A stretch of DNA of 18,655 nt from an uncultured Acidimicrobiia bacterium (GTDB taxonomy: Bacteria > Actinomycetota > Acidimicrobiia > Spongiisociales > JAENVV01): assembly GCA_905480085.1 (NCBI GenBank), contig CAJQPD010000322.1:1-18655 (forward strand), written 5' to 3'. Positions 1 through 8,034 of this stretch are shown one piece after another (the stretch's first letter is position 1; each line of letters starts with the position of its first letter). The notes under the pieces were generated by a model, which was given only the letters and a program-made list of their open reading frames with translations, was not told where the DNA came from and made no database searches. Made by a program: the position numbers and the translations under genes.

Positions 1-418
1 CCTGAACGATCATGCCGCCCATCGAGTACCCGAACACCGCACTCCCCGTCAGACCAAGGGCGTCGAGGACGCCCGCCAGATCGTCGGCCGCATCGGCAAT
101 TTCGTAACGACTTCGGACTGCATCCGACTTGCCGGCGTCGCGGTTGTCGACTGCGATAACCCGGAACTGCCCGGCCAGAGCCGGCATGATCCTGGCATAG
201 ATGACGTTCGAGGGATCCCCCCACCCATGCACGAGCACGATCGGTAACCCGTCGACCGGGCCAACCTCCCGGATGAACACTTCTCGCCCGTTGACAAAGA
301 CCGTCCGGCCGGGTATTTCCATGGGATGAGTCTGATTTGGCGCAAATGACGGTCGTACCTCCGGCCCGAACAGGCGCCAGAGAATCAGGGCGAAAAACAA
401 CCTCTTGAACAGCTTCAC
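1..418 (-). CDS. alpha/beta hydrolase, N-terminal part (runs off left edge)
   Basis: The first 139 residues of an alpha/beta-hydrolase-fold protein are present; the gene continues beyond the left edge. The hydrophobic start (residues 5-18, [14 protein letters not shown]) may be a membrane anchor or signal. Residues 60-68 (IVLVHGWGD) are the HG oxyanion-hole strand, residues 88-99 ([12 protein letters not shown]) match the strand-4 region, and GYSMGG at 130-135 is the nucleophile elbow with Ser132. The acid and His of the triad lie outside the window. The GTG start at 418 overlaps the ferredoxin stop as GTGA, so the two are probably translationally coupled. Family members hydrolyse esters, haloalkanes, lactones or similar small molecules; the substrate cannot be told from this part. 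Confidence 0.9.
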   Translation of the reverse strand, partial: MKLFKRLFFALILWRLFGPEVRPSFAPNQTHPMEIPGRTVFVNGREVFIREVGPVDGLPIVLVHGWGDPSNVIYARIMPALAGQFRVIAVDNRDAGKSDAVRSRYEIADAADDLAGVLDALGLTGSAVFGYSMGGMIVQ

Positions 419-834
419 GTCAGGTCGTCCCTGGCAAAGATGAACTCGTCCACCGGGCTGCCACCGATCAAATGCTCGTCGATGATCCGATCCAGGACCT
501 CGACAGTCACGGAGTGGTACCACACGCCTTCCGGGTAGACGACGGCGATCGGTCCCATTTCACAGATTCTGAGACAATCGACCTTGTTGCGCAAGATGGA
601 CCCGTCGCCCGGATTGGGTGGGATGGGCGGCATCGAGAGCTGGGCTTGCCAGACCGGTGGTGCGCTTGTTGCACCCGCTTGTTTGAGGCGCGTCTTGAGG
701 TGCCGCCAGACTTCGTTCGTCTGCTCGACCGGGGCACACTTGGCCGTCGACTGATCAGCGCACAGGAAGATATGCCGCTGAATCTGGCCGATCGACAGCG
801 CTTGGGCAATCAACTCAATACGGTATGTTGACAT
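415..834 (-). CDS. thioredoxin-fold (2Fe-2S) ferredoxin
   Basis: A 139-residue cytoplasmic protein of the thioredoxin-like [2Fe-2S] ferredoxin family (Shethna type, related to NuoE). Four candidate cluster ligands are visible: Cys25 and Cys33 in [11 protein letters not shown], and Cys87 and Cys91 in KVDCLRIC. The family signature follows: [16 protein letters not shown] at 94-109, then an EHL-GG-PV ending. Such proteins carry electrons one at a time, but the partner is unknown. It starts 18 nt after the selD stop and its own stop overlaps the next start (GTGA), so it is probably in an operon with selD and the hydrolase. Being next to selD suggests, but does not show, a redox link to selenium metabolism. 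Confidence 0.9.
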   Translation of the reverse strand: MSTYRIELIAQALSIGQIQRHIFLCADQSTAKCAPVEQTNEVWRHLKTRLKQAGATSAPPVWQAQLSMPPIPPNPGDGSILRNKVDCLRICEMGPIAVVYPEGVWYHSVTVEVLDRIIDEHLIGGSPVDEFIFARDDLT

Positions 835-852
835 GGCGCGAGTCTAGGAGTG

Positions 853-1896
853 TCACCGAACGAGTCGGATGGTGCCTTCTGCCCCACTGTGGATCTCGCC
901 GATGACCGCACTCTCAAAGCACTCGTGTTCTTCAAGCCGATCCAATAGGTCCTGAGCTTCGGCCGGCGGGACGCAGATCAACAAGCCCCCGCTGGTCTGA
1001 GCGTCCGCAAAAAGCTGAAGCCAGGCAGGTTCAACATCCGATGTCACATGCGGGGACACCTCTTCAAGGTTCCGCTGACTGCCTCCGGGGAAGAACCCGG
1101 CCTCGAGCAGCTCCTCTACACCGTCCATCAACGGGACCTGATCGACCTCGATGAGCGCACTTACACCGGCCGACGTGAGTAACTCGCGCAGGTGGCCGAG
1201 TAGACCGTATCCGGTCACGTCCGTACAGGCGTGGGCATTGACCGCCGCCATGGCCAGCGATGCCCCGGCGTTCAATTCAGCCATGGTTTCGATGCAATAG
1301 CGGGCGAGTTCCTCGTCCACCTTTCCGGCTTTGAGAGCCGTGGTGATGATGCCCGTCCCGAGTGGCTTGGTCAGAACCAGTTGATCGGCCGGCCGGGCTC
1401 CGGCGTTGGTTTGGAGTCGACCCGGCTCAACGATGCCGGTTACGGCAAATCCGTATTTCGGTTCGGGATCATCAATCGAATGACCGCCAACGACCGTGCA
1501 GCCGGCTTCTTCCATGACGGAAAGGCCGCCTTCGATAACTCGCTCAAGCACGTCAAAGCCGATGACCCCCCGGGGCCACCCGACCTGTTGGAGTGCCGTG
1601 AGGGGGTCGCCACCCATCGCGTAGACGTCAGACAGGGCGTTGGCCGCGGCGATTCGCCCCCAGTCAAACGGGTCGTCAACGATCGGTGTGAAAAAGTCGA
1701 CGGTTTGAACGAGCGCGTCTCCACCGGGCGCCATGAAGACACCCGCATCGTCGGCATATTCGATTCCGACGATCAGATCGGGGTGCTGTGTGGCAGGGGA
1801 ATTGTGCAAGGGGCGCAGAACCTGCGCCAACTCAGCTGCGCTGAGTTTGCACGCTCAACCGGCGCCATGTGAAAAGGCAGTAAGCCGCTCAGACAT
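853..1896 (-). CDS. selD: selenophosphate synthetase SelD with in-frame UGA read as selenocysteine
   Basis: Selenide water dikinase makes selenophosphate from selenide and ATP; this is the selenium donor for Sec-tRNA. Reading from the ATG at 1896 gives MSERLTAFSHGAG-UGA-ACKLS, matching the SelD N-terminus SHGAG(C/U)GCK. Codon 14 (1857-1855) is TGA at the catalytic Cys/Sec position, followed by Cys16 and Lys17. The rest is canonical: YADDAG near residues 47-52 (metal/ATP Asp pair), SDVYAMGG, VVGGHSIDDPEPKYG and the C-terminal AIRS-like domain. Total length is 347 codons, typical for SelD. The sequence AAGGGG lies 5 nt upstream of this ATG. A caller that treats TGA as stop would start at TTG 1830 and lose the active site. 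A hairpin begins 8 nt after the UGA. SelD with Sec is known in other bacteria, for example Haemophilus. Confidence 0.96.
1829..1847 (-). promoter_or_regulatory. candidate bacterial SECIS hairpin in selD
   Basis: Immediately 3' of the selD UGA, the mRNA has an uninterrupted 8-bp stem AACTCAGC / GCTGAGTT closing a three-base loop GCA. The stem starts at nucleotide 8 after the UGA and the loop spans nucleotides 16-18. Published bacterial SECIS rules ask for a small apical loop with a G in its first two positions, about 16-37 nt after the UGA; this element fits. The element lies inside the coding sequence, so it also encodes KLSAAEL. Its function as a SelB-binding site is inferred. Confidence 0.75.
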
Positions 1897-1917
1897 GAAT
1901 CCCCTTTCCGGGACGGC

Positions 1918-2514
1918 TCAGATCCCGGTGCCGGTTTCTGAGCGTCTTGCGAAGTCACGGTCGTAGCGGCTGATGGTTTCAGCTGCCCGGTCAAGGATTT
2001 CATCGACTTCCCGTTCGGCATAGCCGCGCATGGAAATGGGAAACACTTTTCTCGCAACCTCGGAGGCGTCAACAAGCGGCGACGGTCTGCCCGTCTCACA
2101 TGCGTACAACGTTCCAGAGACCCGGTTCAGGAACCGGTCTACTTCCTTCAGGTTATAGCCTCGGAAGACGACCGTGAGGGCGAGTCCGGTGATTTCGTCG
2201 GAAGTGAGTCGCTGGAACGGCTTGGGAGGCGCCACTTCGTACCCGACTTGCGCCCGCTCATAGGCACCGACGATCCGGCCGGCCCGCTCAAGGAACTCAT
2301 CAACGGCTTCGTAGTCGTAGCCTCCGGTGACCCACGGAAAAGCTGCCAGTCGGATCTCGTCACTCGTGACGGGAAGCGCCTCGCCGAGGTTCCTCTCGAT
2401 CACGAGCAATGATCCAGCAACTCGACGCCTCATATGATCGACCTCACGGCGCGCGTAACCGCGACCGGTCCTCAAGAATCGTTGTCTTGCCGCCTCCGTT
2501 GCGGTCAGCGCCAC
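1918..2514 (-). CDS. DivIVA-type repeat protein
   Basis: A soluble protein of about 198 residues with four degenerate DivIVA-like repeats of the form (F)xxxRGYxxxEVDxFLxR: RGYARREVD near 18-26, GYDYEAVDEFL near 65-75, RGYNLKEVDRFL near 118-129 and RGYAEREVDEIL near 163-174. These are the N-terminal membrane-binding/polar-localisation motifs of DivIVA/Wag31, but the long C-terminal coiled coil is absent. Its role is unknown; a scaffold or cell-pole role is a guess. I place the start at GTG 2514 because GGAGG sits 8 nt upstream; a GTG at 2523 overlaps that ribosome site. It lies 21 nt before selD on the same strand. Confidence 0.85.
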   Translation of the reverse strand: MALTATEAARQRFLRTGRGYARREVDHMRRRVAGSLLVIERNLGEALPVTSDEIRLAAFPWVTGGYDYEAVDEFLERAGRIVGAYERAQVGYEVAPPKPFQRLTSDEITGLALTVVFRGYNLKEVDRFLNRVSGTLYACETGRPSPLVDASEVARKVFPISMRGYAEREVDEILDRAAETISRYDRDFARRSETGTGI

Positions 2515-2537
2515 CGCAAACACCTCCGTTGTGCCCG

Positions 2538-2543
2538 ATCATA
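2538..2543 (-). promoter_or_regulatory. possible -10 box for the DivIVA-selD operon
   Basis: TATGAT on the minus strand, about 24 nt before the GTG at 2514, would start transcription near 2531 and leave a short leader holding the GGAGG site. No good -35 hexamer is seen 16-18 nt upstream, so support is modest. Confidence 0.35.
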
Positions 2544-2589
2544 GAACTACACACATGAGATTTGTGGCATTGCGGGACTTTTCGGGTAG

Positions 2590-2595
2590 TAACCT
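2590..2595 (+). promoter_or_regulatory. possible -10 box for leaderless greA
   Basis: TAACCT ends 7 nt before the greA ATG and there is no Shine-Dalgarno sequence in front of that ATG. This spacing would place the transcription start at the A of the start codon, the usual arrangement of leaderless actinobacterial genes. The -35 region is unclear. Confidence 0.4.
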
Positions 2596-2601
2596 CTTCA
2601 A

Positions 2602-3081
2602 ATGAACAACGAAGAAACAACCTGGCTCACTCCGACCACTTTTGAGCGGTTGAAAGCCGAATATGCCGAGTTGACCGGACCCGGTCGCATCGAGATCGAA
2701 GAGCGGATCGCCGAGGCTCGCAGTCACGGAGACCTGCGCGAGAACGCCGACTACGACGCCGCCAAAAACGCCCAGGGCATGATGGAGGCACGCATCCGGC
2801 AACTCCGCCATATTCTCGAAAACGCCGTAGTGCGCGAAGCAAGCGACTCCGGCAAGGTGGAAGTTGGTTCGATCGTTGTCGCCGTCGATGCCGACGGCGA
2901 CGAAATGGAGTACTTCGTCGCAACCCCGGAGAACAAGGTTCGCGGCTACGTCCTCGCCTCACCGTCATCGCCGATGGGTCTTGCCCTCCTGGGGGCGACC
3001 ATCGGTCAGGAGGTCACCTACCAGGCTCCTGGTGGAACGTTCACCCTCAAAGTGATGGATATCAAGCCGTACCAGGGGTAA
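2602..3081 (+). CDS. greA: transcription elongation factor GreA
   Basis: A 159-residue GreA-family protein that binds the RNA polymerase secondary channel and stimulates cleavage of backtracked transcripts. Residues about 8-77 form the N-terminal coiled-coil hairpin; its tip HGDLRENADY (42-51) carries the conserved acidic residues Asp44 and Glu47. The C-terminal FKBP-like domain includes SPMGLALLG and VTYQAPGG. Length is normal for GreA. It is followed after 16 nt by mgtE and probably shares a transcript with it. It is divergent from the DivIVA-selD operon across 87 bp. Confidence 0.96.
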   Translation: MNNEETTWLTPTTFERLKAEYAELTGPGRIEIEERIAEARSHGDLRENADYDAAKNAQGMMEARIRQLRHILENAVVREASDSGKVEVGSIVVAVDADGDEMEYFVATPENKVRGYVLASPSSPMGLALLGATIGQEVTYQAPGGTFTLKVMDIKPYQG

Positions 3082-3097
3082 CCGGGAGGACGAATCC

Positions 3098-4477
3098 ATG
3101 GTCAAATTTCGTCTCAGGACCCCCCGCGAACACGCGACCCACCTACGGAAACGGGCGAAGACCGACCCGCGGGCGGTTGAGGAATACCTTGATAGCCACC
3201 TGGCCGAATGGACCGCCCTCGCCGAAGCCGACCCGGCCGACGCCGCCGACATTCTCGAAGAGCTCGGTGAAGACGCCGCCTCCGACTTGCTGCTTGAGCT
3301 GACCAGCCAGGGTGCGGCCGAGGTACTGGACGAACTTCGCAGCGACCTGGCAATCGACATTGTCGAAGGCTTCAGGCCCGAAGCTTCGGCAAGGATCTTG
3401 GCCGCTCTCACGCCGATGGAAGCTGCCGATATCATCGGCCATCTGGGGACCGAGCATCGCGATGCCGTGCTCGAAATCATGGCAGACGACATATCGAACA
3501 CTGTCGAGTCGCTGCTTCAGTATCCCCCGGATTCGGCGGGCGGCTTGATGACCACCAAAGTGGCGGCTTTGCCGGTAACCATCACCGCCGGGCAAGCCAT
3601 CGAAGCCGTGCGCAAGATGCACGAAGTTCTCGTAGACCTCTCATACGTGTATATCGTCGACGACGAGCAACGCCTCCTCGGGGTCCTATCGTTTCGGGAC
3701 CTGGTCTTCAATCCGCCAGAAGTTGGCCTTGAAGGGGTAATGGTGGCTCATCCGGTCACCGTCACGCCGTTCACCGACCGGGAGGAAGTAGCGGAACTCG
3801 CCACCCGGTACAACCTTTTCGGACTCCCCGTCGTCGAGACAAACGGTCGACTACTGGGCATGGTCACCATCGAAGCCGTCATCGACGCAGTTCAGCAGGA
3901 AGCATCCGAGGACTTCGCGGCTGCCATGGGGGCCGGTAAATCAGAGACCCCATACTCCTCGATTTCTCAATCGGTCCGGAACCGAATTCCCTGGTTGGCC
4001 GTCAACCTCGTCTTGGCCCTCGGCACCCTTGAAGCGATCAGTCGCCAGTCGGGTGTTATCGCCAACCTGCCGGTCCTGGCGGCCCTTATGCCCCTCGTCG
4101 CCACGCTGGGAGGAAACGCAGGCGCTCAGAGCCTGGCGGTCACGATCCGCGCCCTGGCCACAGACGACGTTCCCCGATCCGAGATACCAGGGATCTTGGG
4201 GAGACAGCTCGCCATCGGAGCCCTCTCCGGGTTGGCGGTCGGCACCCTCGCCTTCGCGGTCTCACTGACGAGAGCGGACGTTTCGGTGGCGGCAGTCGTC
4301 GGCCTCGCCTCGTTCACGAATCTGGTCATCGCCACGTCGGCCGGTTCCGGCATCCCGCTACTGCTGCGAAGCCTCGGCTTGGATCCTGCCCTGGCATCGA
4401 ACATTTTCGTGACCTTGATAACCGACCTGACCGGATTCGGCGGGTTCCTCGCCATGGCATCGGTCCTGCTGTTCTAG
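3098..4477 (+). CDS. mgtE: magnesium transporter MgtE
   Basis: A 459-residue MgtE-family Mg2+ channel/transporter of the inner membrane. The N-terminal acidic superhelical MgtE_N domain (about 35-140) is rich in DPADAADIL-type repeats, then come the linker PPDSAGGLM (143-151), two CBS domains (about 152-205 and 213-268) that sense Mg2+ in known members, and five membrane helices (about 297-459). Pore-region features are MPLVATLGGNAGAQS (331-345) and ITDLTGFGG, whose Asp443 corresponds to the conserved pore Asp of characterised MgtE. GGGAGG lies 8 nt before the ATG. No Mg2+ riboswitch is visible; only 16 nt separate it from greA. It ends 24 nt from a convergent gene, without an obvious terminator. 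Confidence 0.96.
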   Translation: MVKFRLRTPREHATHLRKRAKTDPRAVEEYLDSHLAEWTALAEADPADAADILEELGEDAASDLLLELTSQGAAEVLDELRSDLAIDIVEGFRPEASARILAALTPMEAADIIGHLGTEHRDAVLEIMADDISNTVESLLQYPPDSAGGLMTTKVAALPVTITAGQAIEAVRKMHEVLVDLSYVYIVDDEQRLLGVLSFRDLVFNPPEVGLEGVMVAHPVTVTPFTDREEVAELATRYNLFGLPVVETNGRLLGMVTIEAVIDAVQQEASEDFAAAMGAGKSETPYSSISQSVRNRIPWLAVNLVLALGTLEAISRQSGVIANLPVLAALMPLVATLGGNAGAQSLAVTIRALATDDVPRSEIPGILGRQLAIGALSGLAVGTLAFAVSLTRADVSVAAVVGLASFTNLVIATSAGSGIPLLLRSLGLDPALASNIFVTLITDLTGFGGFLAMASVLLF

Positions 4478-4501
4478 GACAGCCAGGCGACCGGACTCCA
4501 A

Positions 4502-6085
4502 TCAGGCAGGGAAGTCAATGATGGTGGCGCCCCCGGATCCCGCGTCAGACTCGAGCAACTTCATCAATGCCTCGACAACCTCGGGATCAAAGGCAGTACC
4601 CGAACCGCCAAGAATCTCGGCAATCGCCGCCGCCCTCGGTCGTCCGGGACGATCAGGTCGGTCTGCTCTCATCGCTTCAAAAACGTCCGCCACATGGGCG
4701 ATCCGGCCGAAAAGCGGTATCGCCTTGCCGCTGAGACCGTCGGGATACCCGCTGCCGTCGAATGCTTCATGGTGTGCGCGCACCGCTGCGGCAATCTCAG
4801 GACGCGTGGCATCGACCACGAGGTTGTATCCGTAAATCGGATGCTGTTGGACGGCCAATGTCTCGTCGTCGGTGAGCGGCCCCGCCTTCATCAGAATGCT
4901 CTCCGGCACCCCTAATACGCCGACGTCATGAAGGAGGGCAGAGACCCGCAGCCGTTCAACGTCGACCGCAGAAAGCCCTATCAGCTCGGCAAGTCGGACG
5001 GATAACTCGGCAACTCGTCGGGACCGGTTCACCAGGCGGGGAGCCTTCAGGCCCAGGGCGGCGAGGAGCGCAGCCACGACCGGACCCATCGATCCGATGA
5101 GTTCGACCGGGCCCGAATCGCCACCGACCAGTCGGGTGCAGTTCTTTCCAGCATGTTTGGCTTCGTACAGCGCCCGATCCGCTGCTTCGACGAGAGCCGC
5201 CCCGTTGGCAGCGTGATACGGGTGAACCGCCACCCCCAGGCTTATGGAAACCGACCCAACCGTTGGCAGGCTCAGGTGGTTGACGGCCATCCTGACCCGC
5301 TCGGCGGCTCGCAGTGCGCCATCAATATCGGTTTCAGGGATGATGAGGGCAAATTCTTCCCCGCCAACCCGACAGGGAATGTCGGATTCGCGGACCGAAC
5401 CAAGAATGGCCGTCCCCACGGCACGCAGGACCTCGTCACCGACGGAATGCCCGTACGCATCGTTCACGGCCTTGAAGTCGTCGATGTCGGCCATGATCAG
5501 AGCAAGTGGGCGGTCATAACGCCTGGCCCGCTCAAGCTCTTCGACCAGGCGCTCCCAGAAGAACCCGTGATTCTTGAGGCCGGTCAACCAGTCCGTTACC
5601 GAGACCGCTTCCAGCCGCGAGACGGTCGCCTCCAACTCGTGATTACGTTCTATCTCGGCTTCGTACCGTCGCTGGATTTCTTCAAGCAGGGGCCGGCTGG
5701 CCTCCGCAGACAACATTCCTGAGCCGGCTGACACTGCCCGGACGGCCGCTACCAGATCGTCGAGTTTGCCTTTGACGATGAAGGCAGCGGTTCCGGTGGC
5801 GACCATATCTACGACACAGTCCACGTTGGAAAACGACATCTGTGCGATCACATCGAGGCGGTAGCCGAGCAGGTCGCGCAGACGCCTCACCGTCGTGTCG
5901 GCACCCATGCCCTCGACACCAACATCGATCAAGACGATGGTTGGTTGGGCGGTCCTGGCAACCGCCAGGGCTTGCTCACCGGATGCGACAGATCCAACGA
6001 CTTCAATATTCGCTGCAATCATCGCCTGTTCGGAGACGGCCCTGGCCGTCACATCGGGATCCACAATAAGAATTCGCGAGCTCAT
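4502..6085 (-). CDS. response regulator with REC, GGDEF and degenerate HD-GYP domains
   Basis: A 527-residue cytoplasmic cyclic-di-GMP regulator. The receiver domain (1-120) has phospho-acceptor Asp54 (IVLIDVG) and Lys105 (FIVKGK). A coiled-coil linker (about 133-160) leads to the GGDEF domain (about 161-320), with an intact GGEEF active site at 241-245 and inhibitory I-site RESD at 232-235. The C-terminal HD-GYP-like domain (about 345-515) has HD at 386-387, His415, HHEAFDGSGYP at 438-448 and VAD at 465-467. The usual first His (H-S-x-R-V) is Arg354 and the usual Lys of HDxGK is Val390, so phosphodiesterase activity is doubtful while cyclase activity looks intact. No sensor kinase is adjacent. 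The lipoprotein gene lies 44 nt upstream on the same strand. Confidence 0.94.
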   Translation of the reverse strand: MSSRILIVDPDVTARAVSEQAMIAANIEVVGSVASGEQALAVARTAQPTIVLIDVGVEGMGADTTVRRLRDLLGYRLDVIAQMSFSNVDCVVDMVATGTAAFIVKGKLDDLVAAVRAVSAGSGMLSAEASRPLLEEIQRRYEAEIERNHELEATVSRLEAVSVTDWLTGLKNHGFFWERLVEELERARRYDRPLALIMADIDDFKAVNDAYGHSVGDEVLRAVGTAILGSVRESDIPCRVGGEEFALIIPETDIDGALRAAERVRMAVNHLSLPTVGSVSISLGVAVHPYHAANGAALVEAADRALYEAKHAGKNCTRLVGGDSGPVELIGSMGPVVAALLAALGLKAPRLVNRSRRVAELSVRLAELIGLSAVDVERLRVSALLHDVGVLGVPESILMKAGPLTDDETLAVQQHPIYGYNLVVDATRPEIAAAVRAHHEAFDGSGYPDGLSGKAIPLFGRIAHVADVFEAMRADRPDRPGRPRAAAIAEILGGSGTAFDPEVVEALMKLLESDAGSGGATIIDFPA

Positions 6086-6129
6086 ACTTCTTCTTTATCG
6101 GCGCCTGTGGGGCAAAGATTGACCGCTAA

Positions 6130-6672
6130 TCACGATCCGAGGGAAGCCTGGCCCATCGGTTCGTATGGGCCTCGGAAAATCAGCCGGATCCCATCGACCA
6201 GTTCGACCAGGAAGTGCTCTTCGAGAAGACTGACATCTTCAGCCAGGGCGTCAGCGGTGTCATATCGGCTCGCTGCACCGACCGCGGCAAGATCCGAGAC
6301 CACCCTGACCGAATTGGCAGCCGGATACTCTTCGACAATATCGCGCATGAGGTTTTCCATCTCATCAAAGGTGTATTCCTCGTCTCCAACCACCACGATG
6401 AGGGCATCGACCCCGCCGTTCATGGTCTTCAGCGACGCCACCTCATAGGCGATGGGATCCACGGCCGCCGGGGTTGAGCCGTTTGTCAGAGGGGCGGTCG
6501 AAGGGGTCGTGGTGGCCTGAGAATCACTCTGCGTCGCCGATCCGGAGCGAATCGTGGTGGCTGACGAACCGGCGAGGGTAAGGGCAGTGGTCGAGACGGC
6601 CTCGTCATCACCACGGTTGCAGGCAACGGTGGCCAACAGGAGTAGAACGAGCAAGGTGATTCGTGTTCTCAT
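6130..6672 (-). CDS. small predicted lipoprotein, unknown function
   Basis: A 180-residue protein with a lipoprotein-type signal peptide: MRTR, a hydrophobic run of Leu/Val, then LLATVAC with Cys18 as the likely lipidated residue (Thr-Val-Ala before Cys is an acceptable, not ideal, lipobox). A Ser/Thr-rich linker (about 25-70) precedes a compact acidic domain (about 72-175) containing DALIVVVGDEEYTFDEME. I do not recognise a family. AAGGA lies a few nt before the ATG. It precedes the c-di-GMP regulator with a 44-nt gap and may supply a surface partner for it, which is speculative. Confidence 0.8.
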   Translation of the reverse strand: MRTRITLLVLLLLATVACNRGDDEAVSTTALTLAGSSATTIRSGSATQSDSQATTTPSTAPLTNGSTPAAVDPIAYEVASLKTMNGGVDALIVVVGDEEYTFDEMENLMRDIVEEYPAANSVRVVSDLAAVGAASRYDTADALAEDVSLLEEHFLVELVDGIRLIFRGPYEPMGQASLGS

Positions 6673-6764
6673 ACCGTCCTTAACGAAGGTAGAAAGTCTA
6701 TGGTTCCCGCCCCAAAAAGACGATAGTATAAGGATCGGGTCTAGTTCGATATGGGTATGGGAGC

Positions 6765-8027
6765 ATGACCAGATTTTTGGGGATTCTGATGCTTGCGGGG
6801 CTGCTTATGGCGAGTCCGATAGTCGCAGGTGCCCAAACCACTCCCAACCCGGCCGACCGATTGGCGATGTGCGATCCCGTCACGCTCAGTGACCTCTTCC
6901 CGGAACCCGTCGACATGGAGCCCTTTGATTCGCCGATTTCGATTGGCGGTCGCGACCGTACACCGATCGCCCTCATCACGCCCCCCGTTACCGTCCCTCC
7001 CGAGACACCCGAGGTGGATTGTCGCCCGTTCGTCTACGAGATGGAATCGCCGGTTGGTCATGCTCCCGGGGTGATTTCCGGGTTCGGTGCCGACCGACCC
7101 GACGGCCGGAAGCACAAAGGTGCCGATGTAAGCGGATCAAAGCTCACGCCCGTATACGCGGTTTCCGACGGAGTGGTTTCATTCTTTGGCGGTGAATGCT
7201 GCAGCCTGGCTGTTCGGCATGCGGATGGATGGACCAGCTACTACATCCACCTGAACAATGACTCCCTCTGGGCTGACGACGGCGCCGGTTGGGGCATCGC
7301 CCCCGACCTCACCATTGGCACGCCCGTCAAACGTGGCCAACTCCTTGGCTGGATCGGCGACTCCGGTAACGCCGAAAGTACGGTTCCACACCTCCATTTC
7401 GAGTTGAGAATGCCCGACGGGACCGCGGTTGACGCAGTCCCCTCGCTCCAGGCTTCCGAGTCGACCTCGACCGCCGCAGCCATGGCCAGCCTGGCGGTCA
7501 ATCCGGGGACGGTCGCATTCGATATGACCGGCCCGTTCCGCCTCCCATACGTTGACGACGACGGGAGCCCCTATGAAGCAGCCATCGGCGAGCTAACCGC
7601 CCTGGGGTTGGTTACTGGCTGCGGACTGCCACTCGGTTCAGCCTTTTGCCCGGACGCCCCCGTCTACGGAGCCGACGTTGAGAGCTTCATTCACAACGCT
7701 TTCGGAATCGACCTATCGGCCAGGGACATCATCCAATACGAGCCTCCGACGGACACCAGGGCCCTGAGCGCCATCGTAAGCGTGTTCGACTGTGGAGTCG
7801 GTCGCTACTGCGACAGCGCGCCGCTGACCGCCAGAGGAGTGGCTGAAATGTTCGCGGCCATCGGTGATACCGCTCCGGTCCGCACCGGACCGACAGTGCT
7901 CGGACTGGCCGCTTGTGATCTGCCCCTGAGCGATCCCGATGTTGTGATCACCCGAGCTGAGTTCGCCGCCGCAGCCGCCGACCTCCTCGGACTAGCCACC
8001 GAAATCGGATGTGGGTCGGCCGACTAG
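6765..8027 (+). CDS. secreted M23-family peptidase with SLH-like C-terminal region
   Basis: A 420-residue exported protein. A Sec signal peptide (1-23, cleavage near AGA-QTT) is followed by a Pro-rich segment and an M23/LytM domain (about 93-225). The M23 zinc and catalytic residues are present: His117 and Asp121 in HKGAD, His162 in YIHL, and His209/His211 in HLHFEL. Such enzymes cut peptidoglycan cross-bridges or act as cell-wall hydrolase regulators. The C-terminus (about 250-420) has two SLH-like repeats with the LPYVDDDGSPYEAAIGEL and GC-x-LPLGSAFCP pattern seen in many actinobacterial exported proteins, suggesting wall attachment. The ATG at 6765 is the only start that leaves a full signal peptide. 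It is divergent from the lipoprotein gene. Confidence 0.93.
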   Translation: MTRFLGILMLAGLLMASPIVAGAQTTPNPADRLAMCDPVTLSDLFPEPVDMEPFDSPISIGGRDRTPIALITPPVTVPPETPEVDCRPFVYEMESPVGHAPGVISGFGADRPDGRKHKGADVSGSKLTPVYAVSDGVVSFFGGECCSLAVRHADGWTSYYIHLNNDSLWADDGAGWGIAPDLTIGTPVKRGQLLGWIGDSGNAESTVPHLHFELRMPDGTAVDAVPSLQASESTSTAAAMASLAVNPGTVAFDMTGPFRLPYVDDDGSPYEAAIGELTALGLVTGCGLPLGSAFCPDAPVYGADVESFIHNAFGIDLSARDIIQYEPPTDTRALSAIVSVFDCGVGRYCDSAPLTARGVAEMFAAIGDTAPVRTGPTVLGLAACDLPLSDPDVVITRAEFAAAAADLLGLATEIGCGSAD

Positions 8028-8034
8028 GCACGCC

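Noticed and set aside
853..1830. selD starting at TTG 1830 (325 aa)
   Set aside because: This start loses the SHGAG(U)xCK active site; the upstream frame with the UGA restores full homology, normal length and a ribosome-binding site.
1231..1872. 213-aa plus-strand ORF opposite selD
   Set aside because: Antisense shadow; selD homology covers the whole stretch.
3082..3097. Magnesium riboswitch before mgtE
   Set aside because: Only 16 nt separate greA and mgtE, too short for any known Mg2+ riboswitch.
5153..5722. 189-aa plus-strand ORF opposite the GGDEF regulator
   Set aside because: Antisense shadow of a strongly conserved gene.
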